Shown here: one piece after another, positions 23,521-32,524 of the stretch
Position numbering within the stretch: position 1 is the first letter of the stretch
Layout of the letters: the number at the start of each line of letters is the position of its first letter
From: Desulfospira sp963664655
Lineage (GTDB): Bacteria > Desulfobacterota > Desulfobacteria > Desulfobacterales > Desulfobacteraceae
Assembly (NCBI GenBank): GCA_963664655.2
Contig: OY761554.1
Coordinates: 1,426,001 to 1,490,000, forward strand
DNA: 64,000 nucleotides
Direction of reading: 5' to 3'
Notes under the pieces: model-generated
What the model was told of the DNA's origin: nothing
What the model saw: the letters and a program-made list of their open reading frames with translations, nothing else
Databases searched by the model: none
Position numbers and translations under genes: made by a program

Positions 23521-24807
23521 ATGAAAGATGTTGTCATTGTAAGCGGCGTTAGAACAGCGGTGGGTTCTTTTGGCGGTTCGTTGAAAAGTGTTCCTGTGGT
23601 TGATCTGGGAAAATATGTCATGAAAGACGTCCTCAAAAGGGCGGGCCTGCGGCCTGAGGTCTCTGATGAACAGACCGAATTTTTTCCGGATGCCCTCAAA
23701 GATCAGGGCCGGATCGAGCTTGAAGCCAAAGGCTACGATTATGACGACAGTCTGAAACCGGTTTTTATTGACGAAGTCATTATGGGCAATGTGCTTCAGG
23801 CAGGCCAGGGCCAGAATACGGCCAGACAGGCCATGATCGCTGCCGGGATCACCCGGTTTACCCCGGCCGTGACCATCAATAAAATCTGCGGCTCCGGCCT
23901 GAAAGCCATTGCCATGGGTGCTCAGGCCATTATGTCCGGCCAGTCCGAGGTTATTCTTGCCGGCGGACAGGAAAGCATGAGCAACGCCCCCATGGCCCTT
24001 CTCAAGGCCAGATGGGGCCACCGCATGGAACTGACCGGGCAGGGACCGGTTCATGACCTGATGGTGTTTGACGGCCTGTATGAAATTTTTTACGGATACC
24101 ACATGGGCCAGACCGCTGAAAATATTGTGGACAAATACGGCATCTCCAGGGAAGAACAGGACCAGCTGGCCCTGCTCAGCCATCAGCGGGCCTATGCCGC
24201 GGTTCATGACGGCACCTTTGCCCAAGAAATTGTACCGGTGGTCATCTCTTCAAGAAAAGGGGATACCATTGTGGACAAGGACGAACGGCCCATGGACACC
24301 AGCCTTGAAAAAATGGCCAAGCTTCGCCCGGCATTTAGAAAAGACGGATCTGTAACAGCCGGCAATGCCTCGGGAATCAATGATGCGGCTGCGGCGGTCC
24401 TGCTCATGACCGAAGAAAAAGCCGATGAACTCGGCCTTGAAAAACTGGCAAAAATCAAGGGGTTTGCCGCCGGCGGCGTTGATCCCGCATACATGGGCTT
24501 AGGACCGGTTCCTGCCGTAAAGAAAGTCCTCAAGCAGACCGGAATGACCATGGGCGACATTGAAATGATCGAGCTGAACGAAGCCTTTGCATCCCAGGCC
24601 ATTGGCTGCATGAGAGAACTTGATATCGACGTGGAAAAACCCAATGAACTGGGTTCCGGGATTTCCATCGGCCATCCCATTGGATGCACCGGTGCCCGGC
24701 AGATGGTTACGGCCATCCATCAGATGAAGAGAAAAGGATATGCCAACTGCCTGATCTCCATGTGTATCGGGGGCGGCATGGGCATGGCCATGATCATTGA
24801 GAAGTAG
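23521..24807 (+). CDS. thiolase (acetyl-CoA C-acetyltransferase type) with N-terminal insertion
   Basis: Start at 23521, after GTGGAGGAAAGAA; the longer frame from 23434 reads through sequence opposite the NRDE gene. The protein has 428 residues. Catalytic Cys123 (Lys-Ile-Cys-Gly-Ser-Gly), His385 (Gly-His-Pro-Ile-Gly) and Cys415 (Cys-Ile-Gly-Gly-Gly) are all present. Thiolases condense or cleave acyl-CoA, here perhaps acetoacetyl-CoA or beta-oxidation intermediates. Unusual: about 34 extra residues (47-80), rich in acidic and aromatic residues, sit between the usual Ala-Gly-Leu-Arg-Pro-Glu and Val-x-Ile-Asp-Glu-Val-Ile-Met-Gly-Asn-Val-Leu; typical relatives join these directly. No other fatty-acid gene is adjacent. 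Confidence 0.93.
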   Translation: MKDVVIVSGVRTAVGSFGGSLKSVPVVDLGKYVMKDVLKRAGLRPEVSDEQTEFFPDALKDQGRIELEAKGYDYDDSLKPVFIDEVIMGNVLQAGQGQNTARQAMIAAGITRFTPAVTINKICGSGLKAIAMGAQAIMSGQSEVILAGGQESMSNAPMALLKARWGHRMELTGQGPVHDLMVFDGLYEIFYGYHMGQTAENIVDKYGISREEQDQLALLSHQRAYAAVHDGTFAQEIVPVVISSRKGDTIVDKDERPMDTSLEKMAKLRPAFRKDGSVTAGNASGINDAAAAVLLMTEEKADELGLEKLAKIKGFAAGGVDPAYMGLGPVPAVKKVLKQTGMTMGDIEMIELNEAFASQAIGCMRELDIDVEKPNELGSGISIGHPIGCTGARQMVTAIHQMKRKGYANCLISMCIGGGMGMAMIIEK

Positions 24808-24854
24808 GCGTTGCAGGGCAGGTCAAAAAAAATAAAAATGGGTAAATTTTTTCC

Positions 24855-24883
24855 TTGACCTTGCCTTTTTTGTCGACTATGAT
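24855..24883 (+). promoter_or_regulatory. sigma-70 promoter of an intergenic transcription unit
   Basis: TTGACC (24855-24860), 17-base spacer, TATGAT (24878-24883): five of six matches in each box with ideal spacing. Expected initiation is near 24890. It lies after the thiolase stop, and no annotated + strand gene follows, only a low-complexity stretch and a terminator. Confidence 0.65.
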
Positions 24884-24897
24884 AGGCACCGTTTGTC

Positions 24898-25024
24898 CAT
24901 TTGTTGATGCTGATGCTGTTGCTGCCGTTCCTGTTGCTGCTCCTGTTGTTGCTGTTTTTTCTGAACCTGCTGCTGAACCTGAACCCGACCTGAGCCTGAA
25001 GCTGAATCTGAATCTGAAGTTCTA
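24898..25024. repeat. degenerate CTG-based tri/hexanucleotide repeat
   Basis: About 125 bases of imperfect repeats with a CTG core: TGTTGCTG-type in the left half and CTGAAx hexamers in the right half. Composition is sharply unlike the flanks. Confidence 0.75.
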
Positions 25025-25041
25025 AATGGTCCTAACACATT

Positions 25042-25080
25042 GGGCTGGGCAGTTTTTCTGCCCGGCCCTTTTTTGTTTTT
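25042..25080 (+). terminator. Rho-independent terminator
   Basis: GGGCTGGGCAG and CTGCCCGGCCC form an 11-bp stem with one G-U pair around a five-base TTTTT loop (25042-25068), followed by TTTTTTGTTTTTTT. It ends transcripts from the + strand (thiolase and the small unit); there is no T-run on the other strand. Confidence 0.9.
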
Positions 25081-25096
25081 TTGGGGCCTTGGGTAA

Positions 25097-26179
25097 TCAA
25101 TCCTTGAAGCATTGCTTTATTTCATTAAACTTTGGTGCCACTTTTTTAAACACCTTGACCACGTCCGGGTCAAAGTGTTCACCGGATTCTGAAACAATGA
25201 TTTCCACAGCCTTTTCATGGGAAAATTCAGGTTTGTAACAGCGGACCGAAACCAGGGCGTCATACACATCAGCTACGGCCATGAGCCGTGCGGACAGTGG
25301 GATTTCAAACCCTTTAAGGCCGTTGGGGTATCCTTTGCCGTTCCACCGCTCGTGATGAAAAGCGGCAATCTCCTCGGCCAGATGTAAAAACAAATTGGTG
25401 CTGTCCACCTGCTTCTGGGTTTCAAAAATAGCAGATTTTCCAAACAGGGTGTGCTCCTTCATGGTTTCAAATTCCATGTTGTCAAGCCGGCCGGGCTTGA
25501 GCAGAATACTGTCCGGCACCCCGACTTTCCCGATATCATGGAGGGGCGCCGACTTAAACAGCATTTCTATCCTGTCTTCAGTAAGATACTCATGGTATTC
25601 GGGCAGGGTGGCCATTTCTTCGGCCAGGGCCTTGACAAAATGCTGGGTCCGCCGCAGATGGTTGCCCGTTTCAGGGTCCCGGAACTCCGCCAGGCTTCCC
25701 ATGGCCACGATGGTGGCTTCCTGGGACCGGGCCAGTTCTTTGGTCCGGCGCTTTACCATCTGCTCTAAAATGCTGTTTTGTACCTTGAGAAAATCTCTGG
25801 CCTGCTTGAGTTCCAGATGGGTGGATACCCGGGCCATCAGAACGGCGGGGCTGATGGGTTTGTAAATATAGTCAACCGCACCGAGACGCAGGCCCTTTTC
25901 CTCATCCTCGGCATTGTTGAGGGCGGTCAGAAAAATGACCGGAATATCACTGAATTCAGACCGCTTAATCCTCTGGCAAACTTCATACCCGTCCATCTCC
26001 GGCATGACAATGTCGGTTAAAATAAGGTCCGGCCTTACCAATGAGTTTTTCAGGACATCAAGTCCTTTATGGCCGTCTGTGGCCACTTTTACCTTATAGC
26101 GTTCCTTTAGTGTCCGGCTGATTACCGTCAGGATCTCCGGGGTGTCTTCAATCACAAGGATTGTTTTTTTATTGGTCAT
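25097..26179 (-). CDS. response regulator with HD-GYP cyclic-di-GMP phosphodiesterase domain
   Basis: A 360-residue protein. A receiver domain (1-~125) has Asp at Leu-Thr-Asp-Ile-Val-Met-Pro (~56) and the Lys-Pro signature near 107. It is followed by an HD-GYP domain (~150-355) with His-Asp-Ile-Gly-Lys near 215, His-His-Glu-Arg-Trp and Gly-Lys-Gly-Tyr-Pro (GYP) near 275. HD-GYP enzymes hydrolyse cyclic-di-GMP, shifting cells toward motility. Its start overlaps the stop of the hybrid kinase by four bases, so that kinase is its probable phosphodonor. Both are on the minus strand, divergent from a chemoreceptor. Confidence 0.95.
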   Translation of the reverse strand: MTNKKTILVIEDTPEILTVISRTLKERYKVKVATDGHKGLDVLKNSLVRPDLILTDIVMPEMDGYEVCQRIKRSEFSDIPVIFLTALNNAEDEEKGLRLGAVDYIYKPISPAVLMARVSTHLELKQARDFLKVQNSILEQMVKRRTKELARSQEATIVAMGSLAEFRDPETGNHLRRTQHFVKALAEEMATLPEYHEYLTEDRIEMLFKSAPLHDIGKVGVPDSILLKPGRLDNMEFETMKEHTLFGKSAIFETQKQVDSTNLFLHLAEEIAAFHHERWNGKGYPNGLKGFEIPLSARLMAVADVYDALVSVRCYKPEFSHEKAVEIIVSESGEHFDPDVVKVFKKVAPKFNEIKQCFKD

Positions 26180-29100
26180 GGCAAATTACGTTCTATAAAT
26201 GAGTTGTCTTTGCCCAGGATCTGGGACAAGGTTTCCAGCGCTTCATCAAATTTATACTTTTGCAGAGCAGACTCAAGACGGCTGAACAGTTCTTCGGGGA
26301 TACCGTTTTTCAGTTCGCTTTTATTGCCGGTGAAAAAGTCCACGGCCTCAAAATCATCGTCCGCCAGAAGTGTTTTAAGGGCGTCAATCACGGCAAGGCA
26401 TGATTCCGGGGATTTGTCCGCAGGGCCGGCGGCCGCCTCTAAAGCCGGTTGAGTTTCACCGGGGAATGCCTGGTCCAGTTCGGTTAAGATGTTTTTAAGG
26501 CTTTCAATGCACAGGGCCATTGACCCGCCAACGGCCTCATGGTCCTGGTTGTTCAGGTCATTTTCCAGGTCTGATGCGGCCTGGCTCAATCCCACAGCGC
26601 CGATGCTGCCGGCAACCCCTTTCAGGGTGTGTGCGTAATGCTTAGCCTGTTCATAATCTTTTTGTTCGATTCCGGTGGTGATAAACCCGATATATTCGCC
26701 ATAGTTTTTCTGAAACTGCTGCAACAGATCAAGGTATAAGCGGATATTGCCGCCCACCAGCCTCAGCCCCAAGTTTGTGTCTATGCCGATAATATCGGGC
26801 ACGGTTTTTTCTTTCAGGATTTTTTTCCGGTTTTGCCCGGGGACCCTGTTCGCGCCCGGCCGCCGGTCTTTGGGGATAACGATCCAGGTTTCAAGGACCT
26901 TGAACAGTTCGTCAATCACAATGGGTTTGGCCACATGGTCATTCATACCCGTTTCAAGGGCTTTTTGCTTGTCTGTGGCCATGGCGTTGGCGGTCATGGC
27001 AATGATGGGAAGCCCTTCAAAGCTCTGGATACGGCGAATTTTTTCCGTGGCCGTATACCCGTCCATAACCGGCATTTGAACATCCATGAGCACCAGGTCA
27101 AAAGTATTGCCGTGTTTCAATGCATTCATCAGGCAGTCAATTCCGACCTGGCCGTTTTCCGCCACGGTCACTTCAAGCCCTTCATTGGACAGAATTTCGC
27201 AGGCCACCTGCTGGTTGATTTCATTGTCTTCAACCAGAAGGATCCGGGCCCCCTTGATATGCTCGGAAAGAGCGGATAAATCGGTCCCTGTTGTGGTGAT
27301 GATTTCTTTGCCAAAGGCCGACATGATGGCGTCAAACAACAGCGAGGGGAAAATGGGCTTGGCCAGAATCCGGGAAAATTCAACACCGTCAAGCTGATCG
27401 GTCACGGTTTTCTTGTCATAGGCCGTCAGCATGATCAGAACAGGTTTTCGGCTTAAGTTGAGAACGGTCTGGATCTGGCGGCCGGTCTCTATTCCGTCCA
27501 TGCCCGGCATCCTAAAATCAATGATGGCCAGATCAAAAGGCGCGCCCTTCTGATCGGCGTCTCTCAAAATACCAAGGGCCTCTTCACCGCTTTGGGCGTC
27601 TGTTGCCTGGTATCCAAAGTCTTTGATCTGGCGCATTAGAATCAGCCGGGTGGTGGAATTGTCATCAACAATCAGCACCCGCATGCCCTTCATCTGGTCA
27701 TCAAGGGTTCGTGTGGGCCTTTTGCCTTTTTCCCGGTCTATCTTGAACCTTGCCGTAAACCAGAAGGTAGACCCCCGCCCGGGAGCGGAAATCGCCCCGA
27801 TCTGCCCGCCCATCATTTCAGCCATGGTTTTGCTGATGGTCAGCCCCAGGCCGGTGCCGCCAAATTTTCTGGTGGTGGAACTGTCGGCCTGGCTGAATGC
27901 CGTAAACAGCCGGCCTTGTTCTTCTTCGCTCATCCCGATCCCGCTGTCGCAGACCTCAAAGCGGAGCAGGATGGTGTCATCCTTTATTTCCGTGGTGGTC
28001 ATTTTAAGGGTGATGTCGCCCTCCTGGGTGAATTTGACGGCGTTATTGAGCAAATTGATCAAAATCTGCCGCAGCCGGACCGGGTCTCCCAGGACCCTTT
28101 CCGGGATGCCCGGCTCTAAATCCACCATCATTTCAAGGCCCTTGCTGTTGGCGGCAAGACCCACCACCTGGCAGGCATTGTACAGAATATCATCGTAGAG
28201 GTTGAACGAAATGTTTTCCAGCTCAAGCTTGCCGGCCTCAATCTTGGAAAAATCAAGGATATCATTGATAATGCGCAATAAATTATCGGCGGACAGGGTG
28301 ATTTTTTCCAGGTAATCATGCTGCTGGGCTGTCAGATCGGTCTGTCTGAGTAGGTGGGACAATCCCATAACCGCATTCATGGGGGTCCGGATTTCATGGC
28401 TCATGTTGGCCAGAAATGTGCTTTTGGCCTGGTTGGCCACCTCGGCTTCTTTTCTGGCAATGATCAGTTTTTTTTCCGTCCGGGTTTTTTCATTAATTTC
28501 TATTTTCAACCGCTCGTTGGTGGCATTAATCCTTCGGATAAAAAATTTATCAATGAGCAGATACCCGGTCACGCTCAAAAATAGAAAAAGAAGCACCGCA
28601 GCCGTTAAGATGGTTAAAAGCAGAGAAAAATTGGTGGCCCGGATGGAAGCCACTTTTTTTTCAATCATGGTATCAATGGCATCAATATACACCCCGGTTC
28701 CGATGATCCAGTTAAAGGGCTTAAATGTCCGGACATAGGACAATTTTGGCTCTTCCCTGGTAAGGCCGTCCCGGGTCGGCTTCGGCCACATATAGGTGAC
28801 GAATCCCCCGTTTTCCTGTTTTGCCGCGGTGACAAATGCTTTGAACAGATTTTTTTCATCGCCGATGGCCACCCTGAAGCGTTCACTGTCCATTACCCGG
28901 CCTTCAAGTTCCGGCATGGTGGGGTGCATCAGCATGGTGGGGTAAGGCTCTGTGTTGTCATTAATCCAGAAATATCCCACCCCGGTGTTGTAGCGCATTT
29001 TTCTTAAATCCTGTTTTGATTTTTCCACGGCCCGGGTGATGGCATCGTCAATGTAGATCCCGGTTCCAAGAACCCAGCCCCATTCAGGAATCCACCGGAT

Positions 29101-29853
29101 ATAAGACAGTTTCAGGGTGGGTCTGACAAAGCCGTCGGCCCCGGGCTTGGGCCAGACATAATCAATGTATCCGCTGCCGTAGTTGAGGACTTCTTCCACC
29201 ATGGCGGTAAACAGGTTTTTCTTTGATTGTAAAGCGCTGTTAAATTTTTCATCATCAAGGACTGTGCCGTTAAGCTCGGGCTGAACCGGGTGCATGAGCA
29301 TCTTTGGATAAGGCAGCTGGTCGTTGTTGATCCAGACATACCCGATCCCTAATTCGTCAAGTGTTTTGGGCCTGCCGTTTATCCCTGTGGCTGTTTTGGG
29401 GAGGATATCCTGTGTTAACGCATTTAACCCTTGTTTCCAGATGTAGCCGGTTCCCCGGTCATAGGTCAGCTGGCCAATGGATTCAAAGGCGTTTTGCTGG
29501 GCCTGTTCCCGAGAGATAACATTTTTCTCCGCCAGGTCAATCTGTTCCCGGATGATGGCGGCCGCGACATCAATGACTTTGTTGAGGGCCAGGCCGTATT
29601 CTTTTTGAAGCCAGTCCGTACGCTGGGTATTTTCATAATTTGACTGGACGATATTATAGGCGATTTCAACGTAATTGCGAAGTTTATGCCTGGCCTTGTT
29701 CATTTCTTCGTCCCGGATGGCGGCGATTTCTTTTCTTCCGGCAGAATCAATAATGGTGTGCATGATCAGCCCCTGGCTGAATCCAAAGATCAAAAGGGTG
29801 ATCAGGATGGCTAAAATGAGAACCCCAATGGTGCTCTTTCGGTTAATGGTCAC
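26176..29853 (-). CDS. hybrid sensor histidine kinase with two Cache domains, two receivers and HPt
   Basis: A 1225-residue protein. Order: membrane segment 10-30; two Cache-type sensor repeats (about 150-270 and 290-395), each with a Tyr-Pro-x-Met-Leu-Met-His-Pro segment, a Trp-Pro-Lys-Pro segment and a Gly-Thr-Gly-x-Tyr-Ile-Asp end; membrane segment ~408-436; HisKA with Ser-His-Glu-Ile-Arg-Thr-Pro (His ~487); HATPase to ~730; two receiver domains (~745-860 and ~890-1010); HPt with His-Thr-Leu-Lys-Gly near 1110. A complete multistep phosphorelay thus sits in one chain. Small carboxylates are typical Cache ligands, but none can be assigned. It is coupled to the HD-GYP regulator. Confidence 0.95.
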   Translation of the reverse strand: MTINRKSTIGVLILAILITLLIFGFSQGLIMHTIIDSAGRKEIAAIRDEEMNKARHKLRNYVEIAYNIVQSNYENTQRTDWLQKEYGLALNKVIDVAAAIIREQIDLAEKNVISREQAQQNAFESIGQLTYDRGTGYIWKQGLNALTQDILPKTATGINGRPKTLDELGIGYVWINNDQLPYPKMLMHPVQPELNGTVLDDEKFNSALQSKKNLFTAMVEEVLNYGSGYIDYVWPKPGADGFVRPTLKLSYIRWIPEWGWVLGTGIYIDDAITRAVEKSKQDLRKMRYNTGVGYFWINDNTEPYPTMLMHPTMPELEGRVMDSERFRVAIGDEKNLFKAFVTAAKQENGGFVTYMWPKPTRDGLTREEPKLSYVRTFKPFNWIIGTGVYIDAIDTMIEKKVASIRATNFSLLLTILTAAVLLFLFLSVTGYLLIDKFFIRRINATNERLKIEINEKTRTEKKLIIARKEAEVANQAKSTFLANMSHEIRTPMNAVMGLSHLLRQTDLTAQQHDYLEKITLSADNLLRIINDILDFSKIEAGKLELENISFNLYDDILYNACQVVGLAANSKGLEMMVDLEPGIPERVLGDPVRLRQILINLLNNAVKFTQEGDITLKMTTTEIKDDTILLRFEVCDSGIGMSEEEQGRLFTAFSQADSSTTRKFGGTGLGLTISKTMAEMMGGQIGAISAPGRGSTFWFTARFKIDREKGKRPTRTLDDQMKGMRVLIVDDNSTTRLILMRQIKDFGYQATDAQSGEEALGILRDADQKGAPFDLAIIDFRMPGMDGIETGRQIQTVLNLSRKPVLIMLTAYDKKTVTDQLDGVEFSRILAKPIFPSLLFDAIMSAFGKEIITTTGTDLSALSEHIKGARILLVEDNEINQQVACEILSNEGLEVTVAENGQVGIDCLMNALKHGNTFDLVLMDVQMPVMDGYTATEKIRRIQSFEGLPIIAMTANAMATDKQKALETGMNDHVAKPIVIDELFKVLETWIVIPKDRRPGANRVPGQNRKKILKEKTVPDIIGIDTNLGLRLVGGNIRLYLDLLQQFQKNYGEYIGFITTGIEQKDYEQAKHYAHTLKGVAGSIGAVGLSQAASDLENDLNNQDHEAVGGSMALCIESLKNILTELDQAFPGETQPALEAAAGPADKSPESCLAVIDALKTLLADDDFEAVDFFTGNKSELKNGIPEELFSRLESALQKYKFDEALETLSQILGKDNSFIERNLP

Positions 29854-30429
29854 GGGAACTCCCTAAACGGTTAGGTTGTGGCTTTGGCTTAAATCATAAG
29901 GTCTTGACTCAATGAATCGCAGGACGCTGAAAATGAAGATCATCTCCCGGGTTTTGCCGCACTCGGCGCTTAAGGGTGTGGCGAAAAATTGGACCGCCTT
30001 GAAATTCATGATTCGGATCGCAAAGACTTTTAATATTCTGTCATATTAGGCCTGTGAAGGGCGTTTTGTCAAGCCGGGATATTATATTGTTTAACGGACT
30101 GGAAACCGCGGCGAGACTGAATTTAAATATTTTAAAAAATCGAGCTCATTTAAAAATTTTAATATTTTCTTTTTGTTACTTTGCCGGTATAATGAGTTTT
30201 AAATTTAGCGGAAATTATCCTGATAACACAGCGGTTCACTCAATTTTTAGATATATCCTTTTCCCGCTGTTTCGCCTGCCCGGTTTTACGGAAGGTTGAA
30301 ATTGTAATTTTTTATTTGAGAAAAAAAGCTGATTCACGGCTGATCCATCTTTGGGAAATAATATTGATGTTCATAATTTAAGACGGTTACTCAAAGACTA
30401 ACCGCAATACTTAAAGCCAGGGGGTACAA
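29854..30429. other. 576-base divergent intergenic region between kinase and chemoreceptor
   Basis: AT-rich in the middle (30115-30200, with AAATATTTTAAAAAAT and TTTAAAAATTTTAATATTTT) and containing TATAAT at 30188-30193 without a clear -35. An inverted repeat CGGTTA/TAACCG (30384-30404) lies just before the chemoreceptor. An 81-codon frame at 30054-30299 has no ribosome site and looks accidental. Promoters for both divergent genes should be here. Confidence 0.4.
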
Positions 30430-32160
30430 ATGCTAAAAAAATTGACCATTAAACACCGCATGTATTTGATCTTAATCCTGATTGTCCTGATGTTTGGGGT
30501 CATGGTCTGTTTTTCCATGGCAAACAGCAATAAGATCCGGGATCTTGCCCTGGTGAATACGGGGGCCGTTATGCTTGAAGGCCAGAAGGGGAAATTGAAG
30601 CTGGCGGTTGAGTCCCTGGCCATCGCCATAGGCAAAAGTGTTGAACATATATCCGAGTATGATGAGCAGGTTGAAAAAATCCGAAAAGAGCTTGATGATA
30701 TCCGGTATGAAGAAGATAAATCCGGTTATTTCTTTGTTTACCAGGAAACAAAAAATATTGCCTACCCGGTGGCCAAGGAAAAAGAAGGCAAGGATTTTTA
30801 CGAGGTCAAAGACAAGAACGGGGTCTATGTGATCCGGGAATTATATAAACAGGCCAAAGCCGGGGGCGGGTATGTCACCTACATCTGGCCTAAGCCGGGC
30901 ACGGGAGATGCCCCTAAATTAAGCTACTCCGTATGGATACCCGGAACAAAATTCTGGATCGGCACCGGGGTCTACATAGATAATATAGACACCCAGAAGG
31001 CGGCTTTGAGCAATGAAATCGGCGGCCGCGCAAAATCCATGATCATGGGAATGATCGGGATTTCAGGCATTATTTTTGCCATCATTATTGCCCTGGTGGT
31101 TTTGATCGTCATCGGGATCACCCGGGGGTTATGGCAGATGATAGAAAACGTCAAAGATATTGCCCAGGGAGAGGGGGATTTAACCAAGCGGCTCAAGATA
31201 AAATCCGAGGATGAACTCGGAGAACTGGCCAAGTGGTTTAATACCTTTCTGGACAAGCTTCAGGATATCATCCGGCAACTGGCCAAAGAGTCAGCCGGCG
31301 TTGACCAGGCGTCCACCCAATTGAGCAAAATTGCCGAGGAAATGACCAAGAGCATCCAGGAGACATCCAGCCAGGCAGACCGGGTGGCCCAGTCCACAGA
31401 AGAGATGAGCGGCACGTTAAGGAGTGTGGCGGCGGCCATGGATGAATCCTCAAACAACGCCAATATTGTCGCCTCTGCGTCCGAGGAAATGAATTCAACC
31501 ATTGGTGAGATCTCCTCAAATGCGGAAAAAACCAGGGCGATTTCAGAAGATGCCGCCAATAAAACCATTGAGGCCGGTGAAAAGATGGAGTCCTTGAACG
31601 AAGCGGCCCGATCCATCGGGCAGATTACCGAAACCATCACCGATATATCCAATCAGACCAACCTGCTGGCCCTGAACGCCACCATTGAGGCCGCCAGGGC
31701 CGGGGAAGCCGGAAAGGGGTTTGCCGTTGTCGCCGGGGAAATTAAAGACCTGGCCAACCAGACCGCCAATGCCACCGAGGATATCAAGGCCCAGATTGAA
31801 AATGTACAAAATGTATCTACATCTTCCATTCAATCCATTAAAGAAGTCATTAATGTTATTAACAGTGCCAAGGAAATGGTGTCTACCATTGCTGCCGCCG
31901 TTTCACAGCAGTCTTCGGCAACCCAGGAGATTTCCAGCAATATTGAGCAGCTTTCCCTGGGGATCCAGGAGGTCAATGAGAATGTGGGCCGAAGCTCTGC
32001 CGTGTCCACCCAGATTTCCGAAGAAATTGACCGGATTAATGCCTCGTCCTCTGAGATGCTTAATACCAGCGCCACGGTTAAAAATTCATCAGCCGAAATG
32101 AGTGCGCTTGCGGAAAACCTTAAAAAGATAGTGGATTTATTTGTCATTGAAGGAAAATAA
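30430..32160 (+). CDS. methyl-accepting chemotaxis protein with Cache sensor
   Basis: A 576-residue protein. Membrane segment 1 is at ~12-32; the periplasmic single Cache domain (~45-185) has Gly-Tyr-Phe-Phe-Val-Tyr, Thr-Tyr-Ile-Trp-Pro-Lys-Pro and Gly-Thr-Gly-Val-Tyr-Ile-Asp; membrane segment 2 is at ~200-225; HAMP follows to ~280; then the cytoplasmic signalling hairpin with the conserved tip around Glu-Ala-Gly-Lys-Gly-Phe-Ala-Val-Val-Ala-Gly-Glu (~430). It transmits ligand binding to CheA/CheW. The Cache motifs closely resemble those of the divergent hybrid kinase, so a shared ligand class is a fair inference. A CheA operon lies 10 kb away. Confidence 0.96.
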   Translation: MLKKLTIKHRMYLILILIVLMFGVMVCFSMANSNKIRDLALVNTGAVMLEGQKGKLKLAVESLAIAIGKSVEHISEYDEQVEKIRKELDDIRYEEDKSGYFFVYQETKNIAYPVAKEKEGKDFYEVKDKNGVYVIRELYKQAKAGGGYVTYIWPKPGTGDAPKLSYSVWIPGTKFWIGTGVYIDNIDTQKAALSNEIGGRAKSMIMGMIGISGIIFAIIIALVVLIVIGITRGLWQMIENVKDIAQGEGDLTKRLKIKSEDELGELAKWFNTFLDKLQDIIRQLAKESAGVDQASTQLSKIAEEMTKSIQETSSQADRVAQSTEEMSGTLRSVAAAMDESSNNANIVASASEEMNSTIGEISSNAEKTRAISEDAANKTIEAGEKMESLNEAARSIGQITETITDISNQTNLLALNATIEAARAGEAGKGFAVVAGEIKDLANQTANATEDIKAQIENVQNVSTSSIQSIKEVINVINSAKEMVSTIAAAVSQQSSATQEISSNIEQLSLGIQEVNENVGRSSAVSTQISEEIDRINASSSEMLNTSATVKNSSAEMSALAENLKKIVDLFVIEGK

Positions 32161-32316
32161 GGTTTAATTTTAACTGGCCACTGGCCGGCGGTTTGTTTTT
32201 TTGGTGAAATCCAGGGATTTTGGTTTACTTGAGTGTCTATAAATGGTAGAAATTTCCAAGATTTATATGGTGAATTGCGAAAGCCAGGTACTCAAGCTCA
32301 ATGAGGTGAATTTATT
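32161..32316. other. short intergenic gap, nothing recognised
   Basis: About 155 bases after the chemoreceptor. GGCCACTGGCCGGCGG offers a weak stem without a clear T-run. GAGGTG at its end is the ribosome site of the following small ORF. Confidence 0.3.
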
Positions 32317-32472
32317 ATGGATATCCCAAGGAAATTAGGCATCTTGATTTACACGGCGGTTCCGGCCATTGTGGGCGGGGGCATTGTATATCATTTTTTT
32401 GGCAGTTTTGTTCAGGTCATTATTTTTGAAGTCCTCTTAATTCTGGCTGCGTTAGGCGTTATCAGCAGCTAA
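32317..32472 (+). CDS. small hydrophobic membrane protein (51 residues)
   Basis: ATG at 32317 with GAGGTG nine bases upstream, TAA at 32470-32472. After a short Lys/Arg-containing start, most of the 51 residues are hydrophobic, with a Gly-Gly-Gly turn near residue 21 and one or two potential membrane segments. It has no Cys, His pair or other catalytic motif, and I do not recognise the family. The good ribosome site and the close, same-strand permease gene support reality; its short length keeps confidence moderate. Confidence 0.5.
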   Translation: MDIPRKLGILIYTAVPAIVGGGIVYHFFGSFVQVIIFEVLLILAALGVISS

Positions 32473-32524
32473 ACACCGGACAGGACATTCAACTTTATTT
32501 TAAAGCTTATGTGAAGCCGTATCT

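Larger units (their letters stand above)
24890..25080 (+). ncRNA. candidate small RNA or micro-ORF transcript of low complexity
   Basis: Bounded by a strong promoter match and a Rho-independent terminator. The first part repeats TGTTGCTG/CTGATGCTG-like units, the second repeats CTGAAC, CTGAAG and CTGAAT. An ATG at 24907 opens a 28-codon frame (24907-24993) that would give an almost pure Leu/Phe hydrophobic peptide, but no Shine-Dalgarno is seen. A regulatory RNA or a slippage-expanded junk transcript is equally possible. Confidence 0.4.

Noticed and set aside
23488..24225. A 245-codon minus-strand frame opposite the thiolase gene
   Set aside because: Antisense to conserved catalytic sequence, no Shine-Dalgarno and no recognisable domain.
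30054..30299. An 81-codon frame in the kinase-chemoreceptor gap
   Set aside because: No ribosome site, AT-rich, no domain; more likely part of the promoter region.
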